From positions 1 to 64,000 of the forward strand of contig NZ_JAMFLZ010000009.1 in assembly GCF_023502325.1 (NCBI RefSeq): 64,000 nucleotides of DNA. Reading direction: 5' to 3'. Every line of letters starts with the position of its first letter. The first letter of the stretch is position 1. The stretch is from Wocania_A spongiicola (GTDB taxonomy: Bacteria; Bacteroidota; Bacteroidia; Flavobacteriales; Flavobacteriaceae). Of the stretch, positions 56,151 to 63,575 are shown one piece after another. The position numbers and the translations under genes were made by a program. Under the pieces are notes generated by a model. It searched no databases and was not told where the DNA came from. It saw nothing but the letters and a program-made list of their open reading frames with translations.

Positions 56151-56198
56151 TAGTCTTTTTTAAAAAGAAGCATTTTGTTTTTTCATTACTTTTAAGGC

Positions 56199-56834
56199 AT
56201 GGAAATTATTTCAACAAATATTGCAAAACCAACAACAATTATTTGGAATGGGAAAGAAACAACAACTGGTATATATAAAACAGCTACCAATGCTCCTATT
56301 TATTTAGAAAAAGAAGCAGTTAGAGGAGATGAAATTTCAAATAGAAGTGTTCATGGTGGTGTTTATAAAGCCTGTTATTTATTTTCAGCCAATCAATATG
56401 CATATTGGAAAAGCTTATATCCTAATTTAAGTTGGGATTACGGTATGTTAGGTGAAAACTTAACAGTAAAGGATTTAGATGAAACAAAAATTCATATCGG
56501 AAGTATTTATAAAATAGGTGAAGCCCTAGTGCAAATTACACAACCTAGAGAACCTTGTTTTAAATTTGGAATAAAACTAGGAACACAAAACGCTTTAAAA
56601 CAGTTTATAGATAGTGGATTACCTGGAACATATGTGCGTGTTTTAGAAGAAGGATTTGTAAAAAAAGGAGATTCATTTAAGTTAATAGAACAAGCAAAAA
56701 ACAGTCTTACAATTGCTCAGTTTTTTAACCTACTTTTTTCAGAAGAAAAAAATCAAGACCACCTTAATATCGCTTTAAAAATTGAAGCCCTTCCTATTAA
56801 AAAAAGAAAAAAGTTAAACAGGTTCATTAAATAA
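56199..56834 (+). CDS. MOSC-domain protein (YiiM-like)
   Basis: A 211-residue MOSC protein. Seen: VHGGVYKACYLFSANQYAYW (about 48-67), YGMLGENLTV, and the conserved cysteine in TQPREPCFKFG (about 121-131), which binds molybdenum cofactor sulfur in the family. It is probably a molybdenum-dependent detoxifier of N-hydroxylated compounds, as for YiiM, but this is inferred. Located 48 bases after the WYL regulator. Confidence 0.9.
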   Translation: MEIISTNIAKPTTIIWNGKETTTGIYKTATNAPIYLEKEAVRGDEISNRSVHGGVYKACYLFSANQYAYWKSLYPNLSWDYGMLGENLTVKDLDETKIHIGSIYKIGEALVQITQPREPCFKFGIKLGTQNALKQFIDSGLPGTYVRVLEEGFVKKGDSFKLIEQAKNSLTIAQFFNLLFSEEKNQDHLNIALKIEALPIKKRKKLNRFIK

Positions 56835-56857
56835 ATCTGATATACAAACTATAACTT

Positions 56858-57271
56858 ATGCCCTCAAACAACGATTTGGATTTAATTAACAATCTTACAT
56901 CTCAATTTTTTGATGTATTTACAAATAGCAATAATAGAACTCCAAATGTTTCTGCTCTTAAGGAAATGTTCATTCCAGAAGGTATTATTATTAGTAACAC
57001 AAATGGAAATACAATAGTATATAGTATAGGTAGTTTTATAGCTCCAAGAATAGAAATGTTGACTAATGGCACACTCTTAAATTTCTCTGAATATGAAGTA
57101 TCACACAAAACAGAAATTTATAATACTATAGCTCATCGGTTTTGTAATTATGAGAAATCAGGAGAATTAAATGGTAAGTATTTTAAAAGTAAAGGTATAA
57201 AAACGTTACAATTTATAAAAGTAGCTAACCATTGGAAACTCTCATCTGTTGCATGGTGTGACGAATCATAA
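56858..57271 (+). CDS. Small NTF2/SnoaL-like protein, hypothetical
   Basis: A 137-residue soluble protein with the general pattern of a SnoaL-like/NTF2 cone fold: an N-terminal helix (LTSQFFDVFTN), a middle strand region, and a final HWKLSSVAWCDE strand. It has no recognised active site. It follows the MOSC gene by 23 bases and may be cotranscribed. Confidence 0.65.
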   Translation: MPSNNDLDLINNLTSQFFDVFTNSNNRTPNVSALKEMFIPEGIIISNTNGNTIVYSIGSFIAPRIEMLTNGTLLNFSEYEVSHKTEIYNTIAHRFCNYEKSGELNGKYFKSKGIKTLQFIKVANHWKLSSVAWCDES

Positions 57272-57313
57272 AAACTATACTATTTAAACTATCTTTGCCT
57301 AAATTACTAATAG

Positions 57314-58555
57314 ATGTCGTTTAAAGACTTACAACTTAATAAGCCTATTTTAAGAGCTATTGCCGATGCTGGTTATGATGCTCCAACCTTAGTACAAGAA
57401 CGAACTATTCCTCTCGTTTTAGAAAAAAAAGATGTTATTACATCAGCTCAAACAGGAACAGGAAAAACGGCTGCTTTTGCTTTACCAATTTTACAACTGC
57501 TATTTGATAAGCAAGATGCTCCAAAAAAGGGTAAAAAAATTAAAGCTCTTATTGTAAGCCCTACAAGAGAGTTGGCCATTCAAATTAATGAAAACTTTAA
57601 AGTTTATGGCAAAAACACCAATTTACGGTCAACAGTAATTTTTGGTGGAACCTCAATAGAATCGCAAAAAGATGTTTTAAATAAAGGTGTCGATATTCTT
57701 ATTGCAACACCTGGCAGGTTACTCGATTTACACAAGCAAGATAATATCAATTTAGATTATGTTGAAACGCTAGTACTAGATGAAGCCGACTTAATGTTAG
57801 ATCTTGGTTTTATTGATGATGTTAAAAAAATTGAACGTTTGTGTCCTGATAGTAAACAAACATTGCTATTCTCTGCCACTATGCCCTACAAGGTAGAACA
57901 GCTTGCTAATACTATTTTAAAATCTCCTGAACGTGTTGAAGTATCTCCAACCTCTTCTGCTGCAAAAAATGTAAGTCAGGTATTATATTATGTGCCAAAA
58001 CGCAATAAAATTGAATTGTGCTTACATTTATTACGAAACACTATTAAAGGCAATATTCTTATTTTTAGAAGAACAAAATTTGGAGTTGACAAATTAGAGC
58101 AAACTCTTATAAAAAATGGATATAAGGTTGAAACTATACATGGAGACAAAACCCAAAACTTAAGACAAGATGCTTTAAAAAAATTTAAAAACGGATATGT
58201 AAATATTTTAGTAGCTACAGATGTTGCTGCCCGTGGTATTGATATAAACGAATTAGACGCTGTTGTAAATTTTGATATGCCAAACGTACCAGAAACCTAC
58301 GTTCATAGAATAGGAAGAACTGGTCGTGCTGGACAGACAGGCATATCTTACTCTTTATGCTCAGCTGATGAAAAAGCATATATTAAAACTATCCAGCAGC
58401 TAATAAATGTGCAAATTCCTATTGAAGAAAATCACCCTTATCCATTAGATCCAAAAGCAAAACCTATAATTCATAAGTCTAAGAAAAAGGGAAGTAAACA
58501 CAAAAAAGGACGCAAAAGTGAGGCTTCTAAAAAGAAAAAGAAGCGTTGGTATTAA
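57314..58555 (+). CDS. DEAD-box RNA helicase (RhlE-like)
   Basis: A 413-residue ATP-dependent RNA helicase. Seen: Q motif (TLVQERTIPLVLEKKDVI), Walker A AQTGTGKT (about 45-52), PTRELA, LDEADLMLDLGF with DEAD (about 157), SAT, and the C-terminal HRIGRTGRAGQ (about 335-345). The C-terminal tail is very basic (KKKGSKHKKGRK). A role in RNA folding, ribosome assembly or decay is typical. A TATCTTTG box at 57290-57297 lies 16 bases before the ATG. Confidence 0.95.
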   Translation: MSFKDLQLNKPILRAIADAGYDAPTLVQERTIPLVLEKKDVITSAQTGTGKTAAFALPILQLLFDKQDAPKKGKKIKALIVSPTRELAIQINENFKVYGKNTNLRSTVIFGGTSIESQKDVLNKGVDILIATPGRLLDLHKQDNINLDYVETLVLDEADLMLDLGFIDDVKKIERLCPDSKQTLLFSATMPYKVEQLANTILKSPERVEVSPTSSAAKNVSQVLYYVPKRNKIELCLHLLRNTIKGNILIFRRTKFGVDKLEQTLIKNGYKVETIHGDKTQNLRQDALKKFKNGYVNILVATDVAARGIDINELDAVVNFDMPNVPETYVHRIGRTGRAGQTGISYSLCSADEKAYIKTIQQLINVQIPIEENHPYPLDPKAKPIIHKSKKKGSKHKKGRKSEASKKKKKRWY

Positions 58556-58565
58556 AAATAATAAT

Positions 58566-59069
58566 ATGACTGAAGCTGAAAAAATAATTAAAAGCCTTCA
58601 ATTACAGCCACACCCGGAAGGTGGCTTTTTTAAAGAAACTTATAGAAGCCAAGGAACTATAAATGTAGATTCACTTGGAGAAGATTTTTCAGAAAAAAGA
58701 AATTATTCAACATGTATTTATTTTCTTTTAACTTCTGATAATTTTTCAGCATTTCACAGAATTAAACAAGACGAAATTTGGCATTTTTATAAAGGTTCGC
58801 CAATAAAACTTCATGTAATTTCTGAAGAAGGGATTTACAAAAAAATTATTATCGGAAATAATTTAGAGAGAGGAGAATTACCTCAATATGTAGTTAAAGC
58901 TAAACAATATTTTGCTGCCGAAGTAATTAATATTAATGATTTTACTTTAGTAGGTTGTACAGTAGCTCCTGGTTTTGATTTTAATGATTTTGAACTTCCG
59001 AAAAGAAACCAGCTAGTATCAAAGTTTCCCCAATACCAATCAGAAATTAACAGACTAACAAATCATTGA
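58566..59069 (+). CDS. Cupin-fold DUF985 protein
   Basis: A 167-residue cupin of the DUF985 (YML079w-like) family: LQPHPEGGFFKETYRS near the N terminus (with the His/Glu pair), FLLTSDNFSAFHRIKQDEIWHF, and TVAPGFDFNDFEL late. Ligand unknown. The frame opens at a GTG (58518) inside the helicase gene; the ATG at 58566, 10 bases after its stop codon, is preferred. Confidence 0.88.
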   Translation: MTEAEKIIKSLQLQPHPEGGFFKETYRSQGTINVDSLGEDFSEKRNYSTCIYFLLTSDNFSAFHRIKQDEIWHFYKGSPIKLHVISEEGIYKKIIIGNNLERGELPQYVVKAKQYFAAEVININDFTLVGCTVAPGFDFNDFELPKRNQLVSKFPQYQSEINRLTNH

Positions 59070-59074
59070 TTAAA

Positions 59075-59473
59075 TTAAACTTCGTATTGCTTATCAAAAT
59101 GATTCTTAAGAACTGGAATTTGAATACATAGCATTAATCCGAAAAAGGCAATAGCATACATCAAGGTTTTAGATATAGTAAACCCAGATAAAACATTGGT
59201 GAATTTGCTAAAATCTAAAGAATCTAACCAACTGCTTTGATGTGTTTCCGTACCAAAAATTAAGTAAATACAAAGTCCAATAAAGCTTAAAGCAATTAAA
59301 ACCCAAGTTTGTTTTGAGATTAAAGGCTTATAAGCAATAACTTTACTTTTATTTAATGCTTTTACTTGAGACATTATTTCTGAAGTAAAATGAATTGAAG
59401 GGCTTTCTAAAGAAGCCTTTTTAATAATTTTTTTTGTAAAATCATCAAGATATTTATCTTCGTTCTCTTTCAT
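59075..59473 (-). CDS. Small membrane protein downstream of the ECF sigma factor (putative anti-sigma-type)
   Basis: A 132-residue protein: an acidic N-terminal soluble part (KENEDKYLDDFTKKIIKKA) and two hydrophobic segments (WVLIALSFIGLCIYLIFG and TLMYAIAFFGLMLCIQIPV). It overlaps the sigma-factor gene by 20 bases and so is cotranscribed and coupled. Position and layout suggest an anti-sigma or sigma-regulating factor; no zinc-finger signature is seen. A TTG start at 59482 exists, but the ATG at 59473 is preferred. Confidence 0.72.
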   Translation of the reverse strand: MKENEDKYLDDFTKKIIKKASLESPSIHFTSEIMSQVKALNKSKVIAYKPLISKQTWVLIALSFIGLCIYLIFGTETHQSSWLDSLDFSKFTNVLSGFTISKTLMYAIAFFGLMLCIQIPVLKNHFDKQYEV

Positions 59474-60044
59474 AATGTTCAATTATTTCTGGTTCTAATC
59501 TGTGCTTTAATATAGTCGCTAATTTTTTTCGACTTCTAAATATTTTCACTTTTACATTATTGGCTTTAATACCAATAATTTTAGAAATCTCTTCTAAAGA
59601 ACGTTCTTCAAAATAGTATAACGTTAGTAAAAAACTATCATCATTAGGTAACAAAGTTAAGCAATCTTTTATGGCTTGATTATGCTCTTCCTGTTCCATT
59701 TTGTCTAAAGCATTATCTATTGTTTTTATTTGATGCTCTGCAAACTCATCAATTGCAACATCATTAAAATGTTTTTTATTCTTCTTTAATCTATCTAAAC
59801 ATGTATTATATGCTACTCTATAAATCCATGTAGAAAATTTAGAATCACCTTTAAACTTATGCAACGATTTATATGTTTTAATAAAAGTATCTTGTGATAC
59901 TTCTTCGGCTTCTTCCCTATTCTTTAACATTCTCAACGCTAAAGTAAACACCAAATCTTTATAACGATCTACTAATACTGAAAATGCATTAGTGTCGCCA
60001 TCAATAATTTGGTTGATATAATATTGATCGTTGTTGGTGGTCAT
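59454..60044 (-). CDS. ECF RNA polymerase sigma factor
   Basis: A 196-residue extracytoplasmic-function sigma factor. The sigma-2 region (about 10-80) shows VDRYKDLVFTLALRML, AEEVSQDTFIKTYKSLHKFK and FSTWIYRVAYNTCLDRLKK; sigma-4 (about 130-185) shows LPNDDSFLLTLYYFEERSLE and an HTH with NVKVKIFRSRKKL. It is followed by a membrane protein, a typical anti-sigma arrangement. A TGTAACC-N16-CGTC element just upstream fits an ECF promoter, so the gene probably controls its own expression. Confidence 0.94.
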   Translation of the reverse strand: MTTNNDQYYINQIIDGDTNAFSVLVDRYKDLVFTLALRMLKNREEAEEVSQDTFIKTYKSLHKFKGDSKFSTWIYRVAYNTCLDRLKKNKKHFNDVAIDEFAEHQIKTIDNALDKMEQEEHNQAIKDCLTLLPNDDSFLLTLYYFEERSLEEISKIIGIKANNVKVKIFRSRKKLATILKHRLEPEIIEHYERERR

Positions 60045-60054
60045 TTTTAAGTAA

Positions 60055-60081
60055 GACGACTATGCTTTATTAAAGGTTACA
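60055..60081 (-). promoter_or_regulatory. ECF-type promoter of the sigma-factor operon
   Basis: On the minus strand TGTAACC (60081-60075), a 16-base spacer and CGTC (60058-60055). It fits the AAC...CGTC pattern of ECF promoters. The -10 element ends 10 bases before the ATG, so the leader is very short. The mirror element lies at 60113-60139. Confidence 0.65.
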
Positions 60082-60112
60082 TATATCTAGAAAAATATTT
60101 TTTAAAAAAAAG

Positions 60113-60139
60113 TGTAACCAAAACTAAAAGCACATCGTC
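60113..60139 (+). promoter_or_regulatory. ECF-type promoter of the DUF6249 gene
   Basis: TGTAACC (60113-60119), a 16-base spacer and CGTC (60136-60139), identical in both boxes and spacing to the minus-strand element 31 bases away. The start codon of the DUF6249 gene is 60 bases downstream. Confidence 0.65.
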
Positions 60140-60154
60140 ATAAGCTATGAACAC

Positions 60155-60189
60155 ATTAAAATTAATCAATTAAAATTAATCAATTAAAA
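60155..60189 (+). repeat. Tandem 14-bp repeat in the DUF6249 leader
   Basis: ATTAAAATTAATCA occurs twice in tandem (60155-60168, 60169-60182) with a partial third copy. It lies in the presumed untranslated leader between the ECF-type promoter and the ATG. It may be slippage. Confidence 0.7.
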
Positions 60190-60199
60190 ACGAAACATT

Positions 60200-60547
60200 A
60201 TGCATGCATCAGAAGCAATTATCCCAATAAGTATGTTCTTAGCTATTTTCGGAATAGTTTATTTATACTTATCTACAAGAAACAAAGAAAGACTAGCTCT
60301 TATAGAAAAAGGAGCAGACGCTAGTATCTTTATGAAAGGAAGAAGCCACACCGCTCCAATTTGGAAGGTTTTAATCCTAAACTTAGCCTTACTATTAATG
60401 GGGATTGGTCTAGGAGTATTTATTTCTGCCTTACTAGTTATGATGGGTATGGATGACAATGTAGCTGAGCCTGGAACTATTTTCTTTATGGCTGGTGTTG
60501 GCTTATTTATAGGGTTTAATATGACTAAAAATTTAGATAAAGAATAA
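60200..60547 (+). CDS. DUF6249-like small membrane protein, divergent from the ECF sigma operon
   Basis: A 115-residue protein. It has a first hydrophobic segment (about 7-24, IPISMFLAIFGIVYLYL), a basic NKERLALIEKGAD stretch typical of DUF6249, and two more hydrophobic segments in the second half. Small DUF6249 proteins beside ECF sigma genes are common in Bacteroidota (from memory). It faces the sigma operon across a shared 155-base gap with mirror-image ECF-type promoters, so it is a good candidate target. Confidence 0.82.
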   Translation: MHASEAIIPISMFLAIFGIVYLYLSTRNKERLALIEKGADASIFMKGRSHTAPIWKVLILNLALLLMGIGLGVFISALLVMMGMDDNVAEPGTIFFMAGVGLFIGFNMTKNLDKE

Positions 60548-60571
60548 AAAAACAACATCAATCAAATTATT

Positions 60572-60606
60572 AAAGCGATTTTCTATTATGAGAATCGCTT
60601 TTTTTA
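60572..60606 (+). terminator. Terminator after the DUF6249 gene
   Basis: A 12-bp stem (60572-60583 with 60590-60601, one G-T pair) followed by a T run ending in the stop region of the converging vanX-like gene. Confidence 0.85.
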
Positions 60607-61269
60607 TTCAATTAAAAAATCAAAATAAGTATTCGGGAAAGGTTCGTTTCGCAAAGTAAAATGCCACCATTCTTTTGGATAGTTTCTAAACCCATGTTTT
60701 AACATTACGGTTTGTAACAGCTGCCTATTTTCTCTTTGCTTTTTGGTAATAGCATCAAAATTAACCCATGATTCTTGCCCAAAAAAGTCATATGCACTAC
60801 CCATATCTATAGGTTTTCCTGTATTTCCATCAATTATAGTTAAATCTACGGTACTCCCTCTGCTGTGCCCTGATTTACTTGCAATATACCCCTCATTAAA
60901 TAAGTTTCTTTTTTTTACATTAGGATAAAAAACAGATTTATTTATAGTATCATTTAAAACTTTTGCCCAACGTACAAAATGGTTTACTGCTTGTTGTGGT
61001 CTATACCCATCGTATACTTTTAAACATAAATTTAAATTCTGCAAATCTTCGTGTACCAATTTTAAAGCTTGTGCCGTTTGCTTTGTTAAAATAAGTTTAT
61101 TGGAGTGATAACCATCTATGGTTTTTCCAACAAAATTATTTGATGTATTATACCTTAGCTCTACATCCAAATCTGGGATAACATCTTCTACATAAGTAAA
61201 ACCTTCAGGTAATTGCGCAAAAGACAAAGAGCTAATAAGCAATAAAAAAAAGATTGAAAAAAATTTCAT
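60604..61269 (-). CDS. D-alanyl-D-alanine dipeptidase (VanX/DdpX-like, M15 family)
   Basis: A 221-residue exported M15D zinc dipeptidase. The signal peptide ends SFAQ (about 18). Seen: YVEDVIPDLDVELRYNTSNNF, YDGYRPQQAVNHF, the zinc motif SGHSRGSTVDLT (about 133-144, SxHxxGxxxD), and the catalytic EWWHF (about 201-205). It hydrolyses D-Ala-D-Ala during wall turnover or recycling. With no vanHAS neighbours, vancomycin resistance should not be inferred. Confidence 0.92.
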   Translation of the reverse strand: MKFFSIFFLLLISSLSFAQLPEGFTYVEDVIPDLDVELRYNTSNNFVGKTIDGYHSNKLILTKQTAQALKLVHEDLQNLNLCLKVYDGYRPQQAVNHFVRWAKVLNDTINKSVFYPNVKKRNLFNEGYIASKSGHSRGSTVDLTIIDGNTGKPIDMGSAYDFFGQESWVNFDAITKKQRENRQLLQTVMLKHGFRNYPKEWWHFTLRNEPFPNTYFDFLIE

Positions 61270-61332
61270 AAGTAAACGGTTATAAGCTAATTTATATAAA
61301 ATAAATGTAATCCTTAAAATTGAAGTACAAAA

Positions 61333-61363
61333 AAACCGAGTTCCCTCAAACTCGGTTTCTTTT
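61333..61363. terminator. Terminator-like hairpin without an adjacent gene (left)
   Basis: A 10-bp stem (AAACCGAGTT with AACTCGGTTT, 61333-61342 and 61349-61358), T-rich tails in both orientations. No CDS ends here on either strand, since vanX starts at 61269. Confidence 0.75.
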
Positions 61364-61521
61364 CAATTTGCTTTTTTTATTACGATGTAGATTTAGGGTC
61401 TCTATACCAACAACATAATGCAAATATTAATTAATTAATCCATTGAACTAAAAAGTATGTTATTTAGTACACACCAAATATATAATTAATAAAAATATAC
61501 TAACGATAAAAAACATAATAA

Positions 61522-61578
61522 ATCGATGAAATACATATAATTTTAACATTTGTAGATAAAAACATGCATTTCATCGAT
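61522..61578. repeat. Inverted repeat built on ATTTCATCGAT
   Basis: Arms ATCGATGAAATACAT (61522-61536) and ATGCATTTCATCGAT (61564-61578) are reverse complements at 14 of 15 positions, 27 bases apart. The right arm holds the 14-mer TGCATTTCATCGAT also found at 714-727 before a T9SS gene. Confidence 0.6.
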
Positions 61579-61603
61579 AAAATACACTTTGTAAATAAAA
61601 AAA

Positions 61604-61628
61604 GCACCTTAAATTAAGGTGCCTTTTT
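61604..61628. terminator. Terminator-like hairpin without an adjacent gene (right)
   Basis: A 9-bp stem (GCACCTTAA with TTAAGGTGC) flanked by A and T runs on both sides. It is 245 bases before the next CDS and ends no visible gene. Confidence 0.7.
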
Positions 61629-61866
61629 ACTAACTAACCAACCAAAAATATGAATTACATTTTTTAAGTTTAAAGTAACCACTCAATAAACCTTTTATTA
61701 GAATGTAATCATTTATTATTACACAATATCTGTGCCAAACTCAAATATGGTTAATTCAATTAACATAATTTTAATACACATATAAGGTTTATAAATTATT
61801 CTATGCGACTAGTATTTAAAATATAATTATAGGATATTTGTCATTCCAAAAATTCTAAAATAGATT

Positions 61867-62571
61867 ATGAAAAAATTATCGCTATTTGTTTTACTTATGT
61901 TAATAGTTTCTTGTGCAAAAGAGCAACCCGATTTAATTGTTAAAGCTAATATTAAAGGTTTAAAAAAAGGTACTGTTTATCTTAAAAAGGCAAAAGACAC
62001 AGTTCTAATTACTATAGATTCTATATTGATCAATGGGAATCCTACATTTGAATTGCATAGCGATATAGAATCTCCAGAAGTGTTCTATTTATATTTAAAT
62101 AAAAACACCAACCAAGACGATGCTATAGCATTTTTTGCAGATAAAGGTATTACAGAAATTAGTACTACATTAAAAAACTTTGTCTTTGATGCAAAGATTA
62201 AAGGCTCTAAACAACAAGAAACATGGGAAGAATATCAAACCATGATTTCAAAATTAAATAATAGAAACTTAGAATTGATAAAAGAACAATTTGAAGCTCA
62301 AAAAGATTCTGATACATCAAAACTTAGTTCAATTGAAAACGAGTACAATGGTTTATTAAAACGTAAATATTTATATGCTGTAAATTTTGCAATAAATAAT
62401 AAAGATAGTGAAGTAGCTCCTTACCTTGCTTTAACTGAAGTTTATAACGCTCGAATTAATTTATTAGACACTATAAATAACTCTTTAACACCTAAAGTTA
62501 AAGCATCAAAATATGGAAAAAAATTACAAGTGTTTATTGACGAAATAAAAGAGGCTGATAAAAATAAATAA
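61867..62571 (+). CDS. DUF4369-domain lipoprotein
   Basis: A 234-residue lipoprotein (lipobox LIVSC, Cys16). Residues about 20-120 match the DUF4369 pattern of Bacteroidota (KANIKGLKKGTVYLKK, then TIDSILINGNPTFEL), and a helical, charged C-terminal region follows. In related proteins DUF4369 stands before a thioredoxin-like domain of disulfide-interchange proteins; here that domain and its CxxC are absent. Function unknown. Confidence 0.85.
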   Translation: MKKLSLFVLLMLIVSCAKEQPDLIVKANIKGLKKGTVYLKKAKDTVLITIDSILINGNPTFELHSDIESPEVFYLYLNKNTNQDDAIAFFADKGITEISTTLKNFVFDAKIKGSKQQETWEEYQTMISKLNNRNLELIKEQFEAQKDSDTSKLSSIENEYNGLLKRKYLYAVNFAINNKDSEVAPYLALTEVYNARINLLDTINNSLTPKVKASKYGKKLQVFIDEIKEADKNK

Positions 62572-62589
62572 GCCAAATTATTAAAAAAC

Positions 62590-62625
62590 AAAAAGCCTTT
62601 CAATATTGAAAGGCTTTTTGTTTTT
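62590..62625 (+). terminator. Terminator after the DUF4369 gene
   Basis: Perfect 15-bp inverted repeat (62590-62604 with 62605-62619) followed by T. It also faces the 3' end of the converging tRNA gene and may serve both. Confidence 0.88.
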
Positions 62626-62627
62626 AG

Positions 62628-62701
62628 AGCCGATGGAGGGACTCGAACCCACGACCTGCTGATTACAAATCAGCTGCTCTAGCCAGCTGAGCTACATCGG
62701 C
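62628..62701 (-). tRNA. tRNA-Thr (anticodon TGT)
   Basis: Seventy-four bases fold as a cloverleaf on the minus strand: 7-bp acceptor stem GCCGATG/CATCGGC, a D arm with AGCTCAGCTGGC, an anticodon stem-loop with TGT at 62667-62665, and a T arm with GGTTCGAGTCC. CCA is not encoded. TGT reads ACA and other Thr codons. Confidence 0.95.
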
Positions 62702-62760
62702 GTTTTAACGGATGCAAATATAATAGCAAAAAAATAATATACAAGCAGTCCGTCAAAAAA

Positions 62761-63030
62761 TTATCCTAGTTTATTAATTTTTTCTATTAGTGCTCGTCCT
62801 TTTTCTTCTAACTCTGCATTAATAGCCTTAAAATGAGTTTTAGGGTTTTCTACATCTCTAGCGTTTACTTTAGCTATTAAAGCGTCAAACGTTTCAATTG
62901 CTTCATCAATAATTGCTTCACTCTTTTTTGCGTCTTTATCTTCATTTGCGTTTTGCCAACTACAAACTACTCCAATAATATCTCCTAAAACATAGTTTAT
63001 GTCTTTCTTTAGGTTTCTAACATTCGCCAT
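62761..63030 (-). CDS. Small conserved hypothetical protein
   Basis: An 89-residue, mainly helical, soluble protein (MANVRNLKKDINYVLGDIIG, DEAIETFDALIAKVNARDV). No domain recognised. It has no signal peptide. It stands alone between the tRNA gene and queD. Confidence 0.7.
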   Translation of the reverse strand: MANVRNLKKDINYVLGDIIGVVCSWQNANEDKDAKKSEAIIDEAIETFDALIAKVNARDVENPKTHFKAINAELEEKGRALIEKINKLG

Positions 63031-63167
63031 AATTTCTAATTTAATTTAGGTGCAAAAATAAGTAAATAATTAAACATAAAGCTTTATTAACGTAGCATTA
63101 TTAGAAGAAATTTAATGCTAAAAATTTACTCATGCTAAAAAAAGAGTATTTGCTTTTTATAGTATTA

Positions 63168-63575
63168 CTAACCAGAATAACTCACAAAATTCCTTGGTGT
63201 TTCAAAAAGTGTAATTTCTAATTCCAATTCTGGTTTTAATTCAGGCTTAATTTTATCATAAATAACTACAACAATATTTTCTGCTGTGGGATTTAACTCC
63301 CTAAATTCAGGAACTTCTACATTTAAATTTTTATGATCGAAAGCGTCCTCAATCTTTTCTTTAATAATATCTTTTAAAGTTTTAATATCTATAACATAGC
63401 CTGTTTCTTTATCTATAGTACCTGTAACGCTTACTATAAGCTCATAATTATGACCATGAAAATTGGGGTTACTGCATTTACCAAAAATCAAGCTGTTTTT
63501 TTCATCAGTCCAATCTTTTCTATACAATCTATGAGCCGCATTAAAATGAGCCTTTCTACTAACTGTTACTTTCAT
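63168..63575 (-). CDS. queD: 6-carboxy-5,6,7,8-tetrahydropterin synthase
   Basis: Second step of queuosine precursor (preQ0) synthesis from GTP. It has 135 residues with the PTPS fold: zinc-binding His in HFNAAHRLY, the catalytic Cys in GKCSNPNFHGHNYEL (about 33-47) with its two His, and a late E in LELEITLFETPRNF. It overlaps idi by 17 bases. Other queuosine genes are not in view. Confidence 0.94.
   Translation of the reverse strand: MKVTVSRKAHFNAAHRLYRKDWTDEKNSLIFGKCSNPNFHGHNYELIVSVTGTIDKETGYVIDIKTLKDIIKEKIEDAFDHKNLNVEVPEFRELNPTAENIVVVIYDKIKPELKPELELEITLFETPRNFVSYSG

Larger units (their letters stand above)
61270..61866. other. 597-base gap without a gene, holding two terminators, a palindrome and a possible small RNA
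   Basis: Two terminator-like hairpins are separated by 240 bases: stem 61333-61342 with 61349-61358, and stem 61604-61612 with 61614-61622. Both have T runs on both strands. Between them is an inverted repeat with arms 61522-61536 and 61564-61578 (14 of 15 matching, 27-base spacer). No ORF longer than a few codons was found. A minus-strand TATATTTG (61482-61475) could start an RNA of about 135 bases ending at the first hairpin. Confidence 0.45.

Noticed and set aside
58518..58565. GTG start for the DUF985 protein within the helicase tail
   Set aside because: The extra residues are the helicase's basic tail read in another frame; an ATG follows the stop codon by 10 bases.
60155..60189. Possible CRISPR-like array in the 14-bp tandem repeat
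   Set aside because: Repeats are directly adjacent without spacers and total under three units; simple slippage explains them.
60604..61269. Vancomycin-resistance role for the VanX-like dipeptidase
   Set aside because: No vanH, vanA or vanS/R neighbours; the protein carries a signal peptide and fits wall-recycling DdpX-like enzymes.
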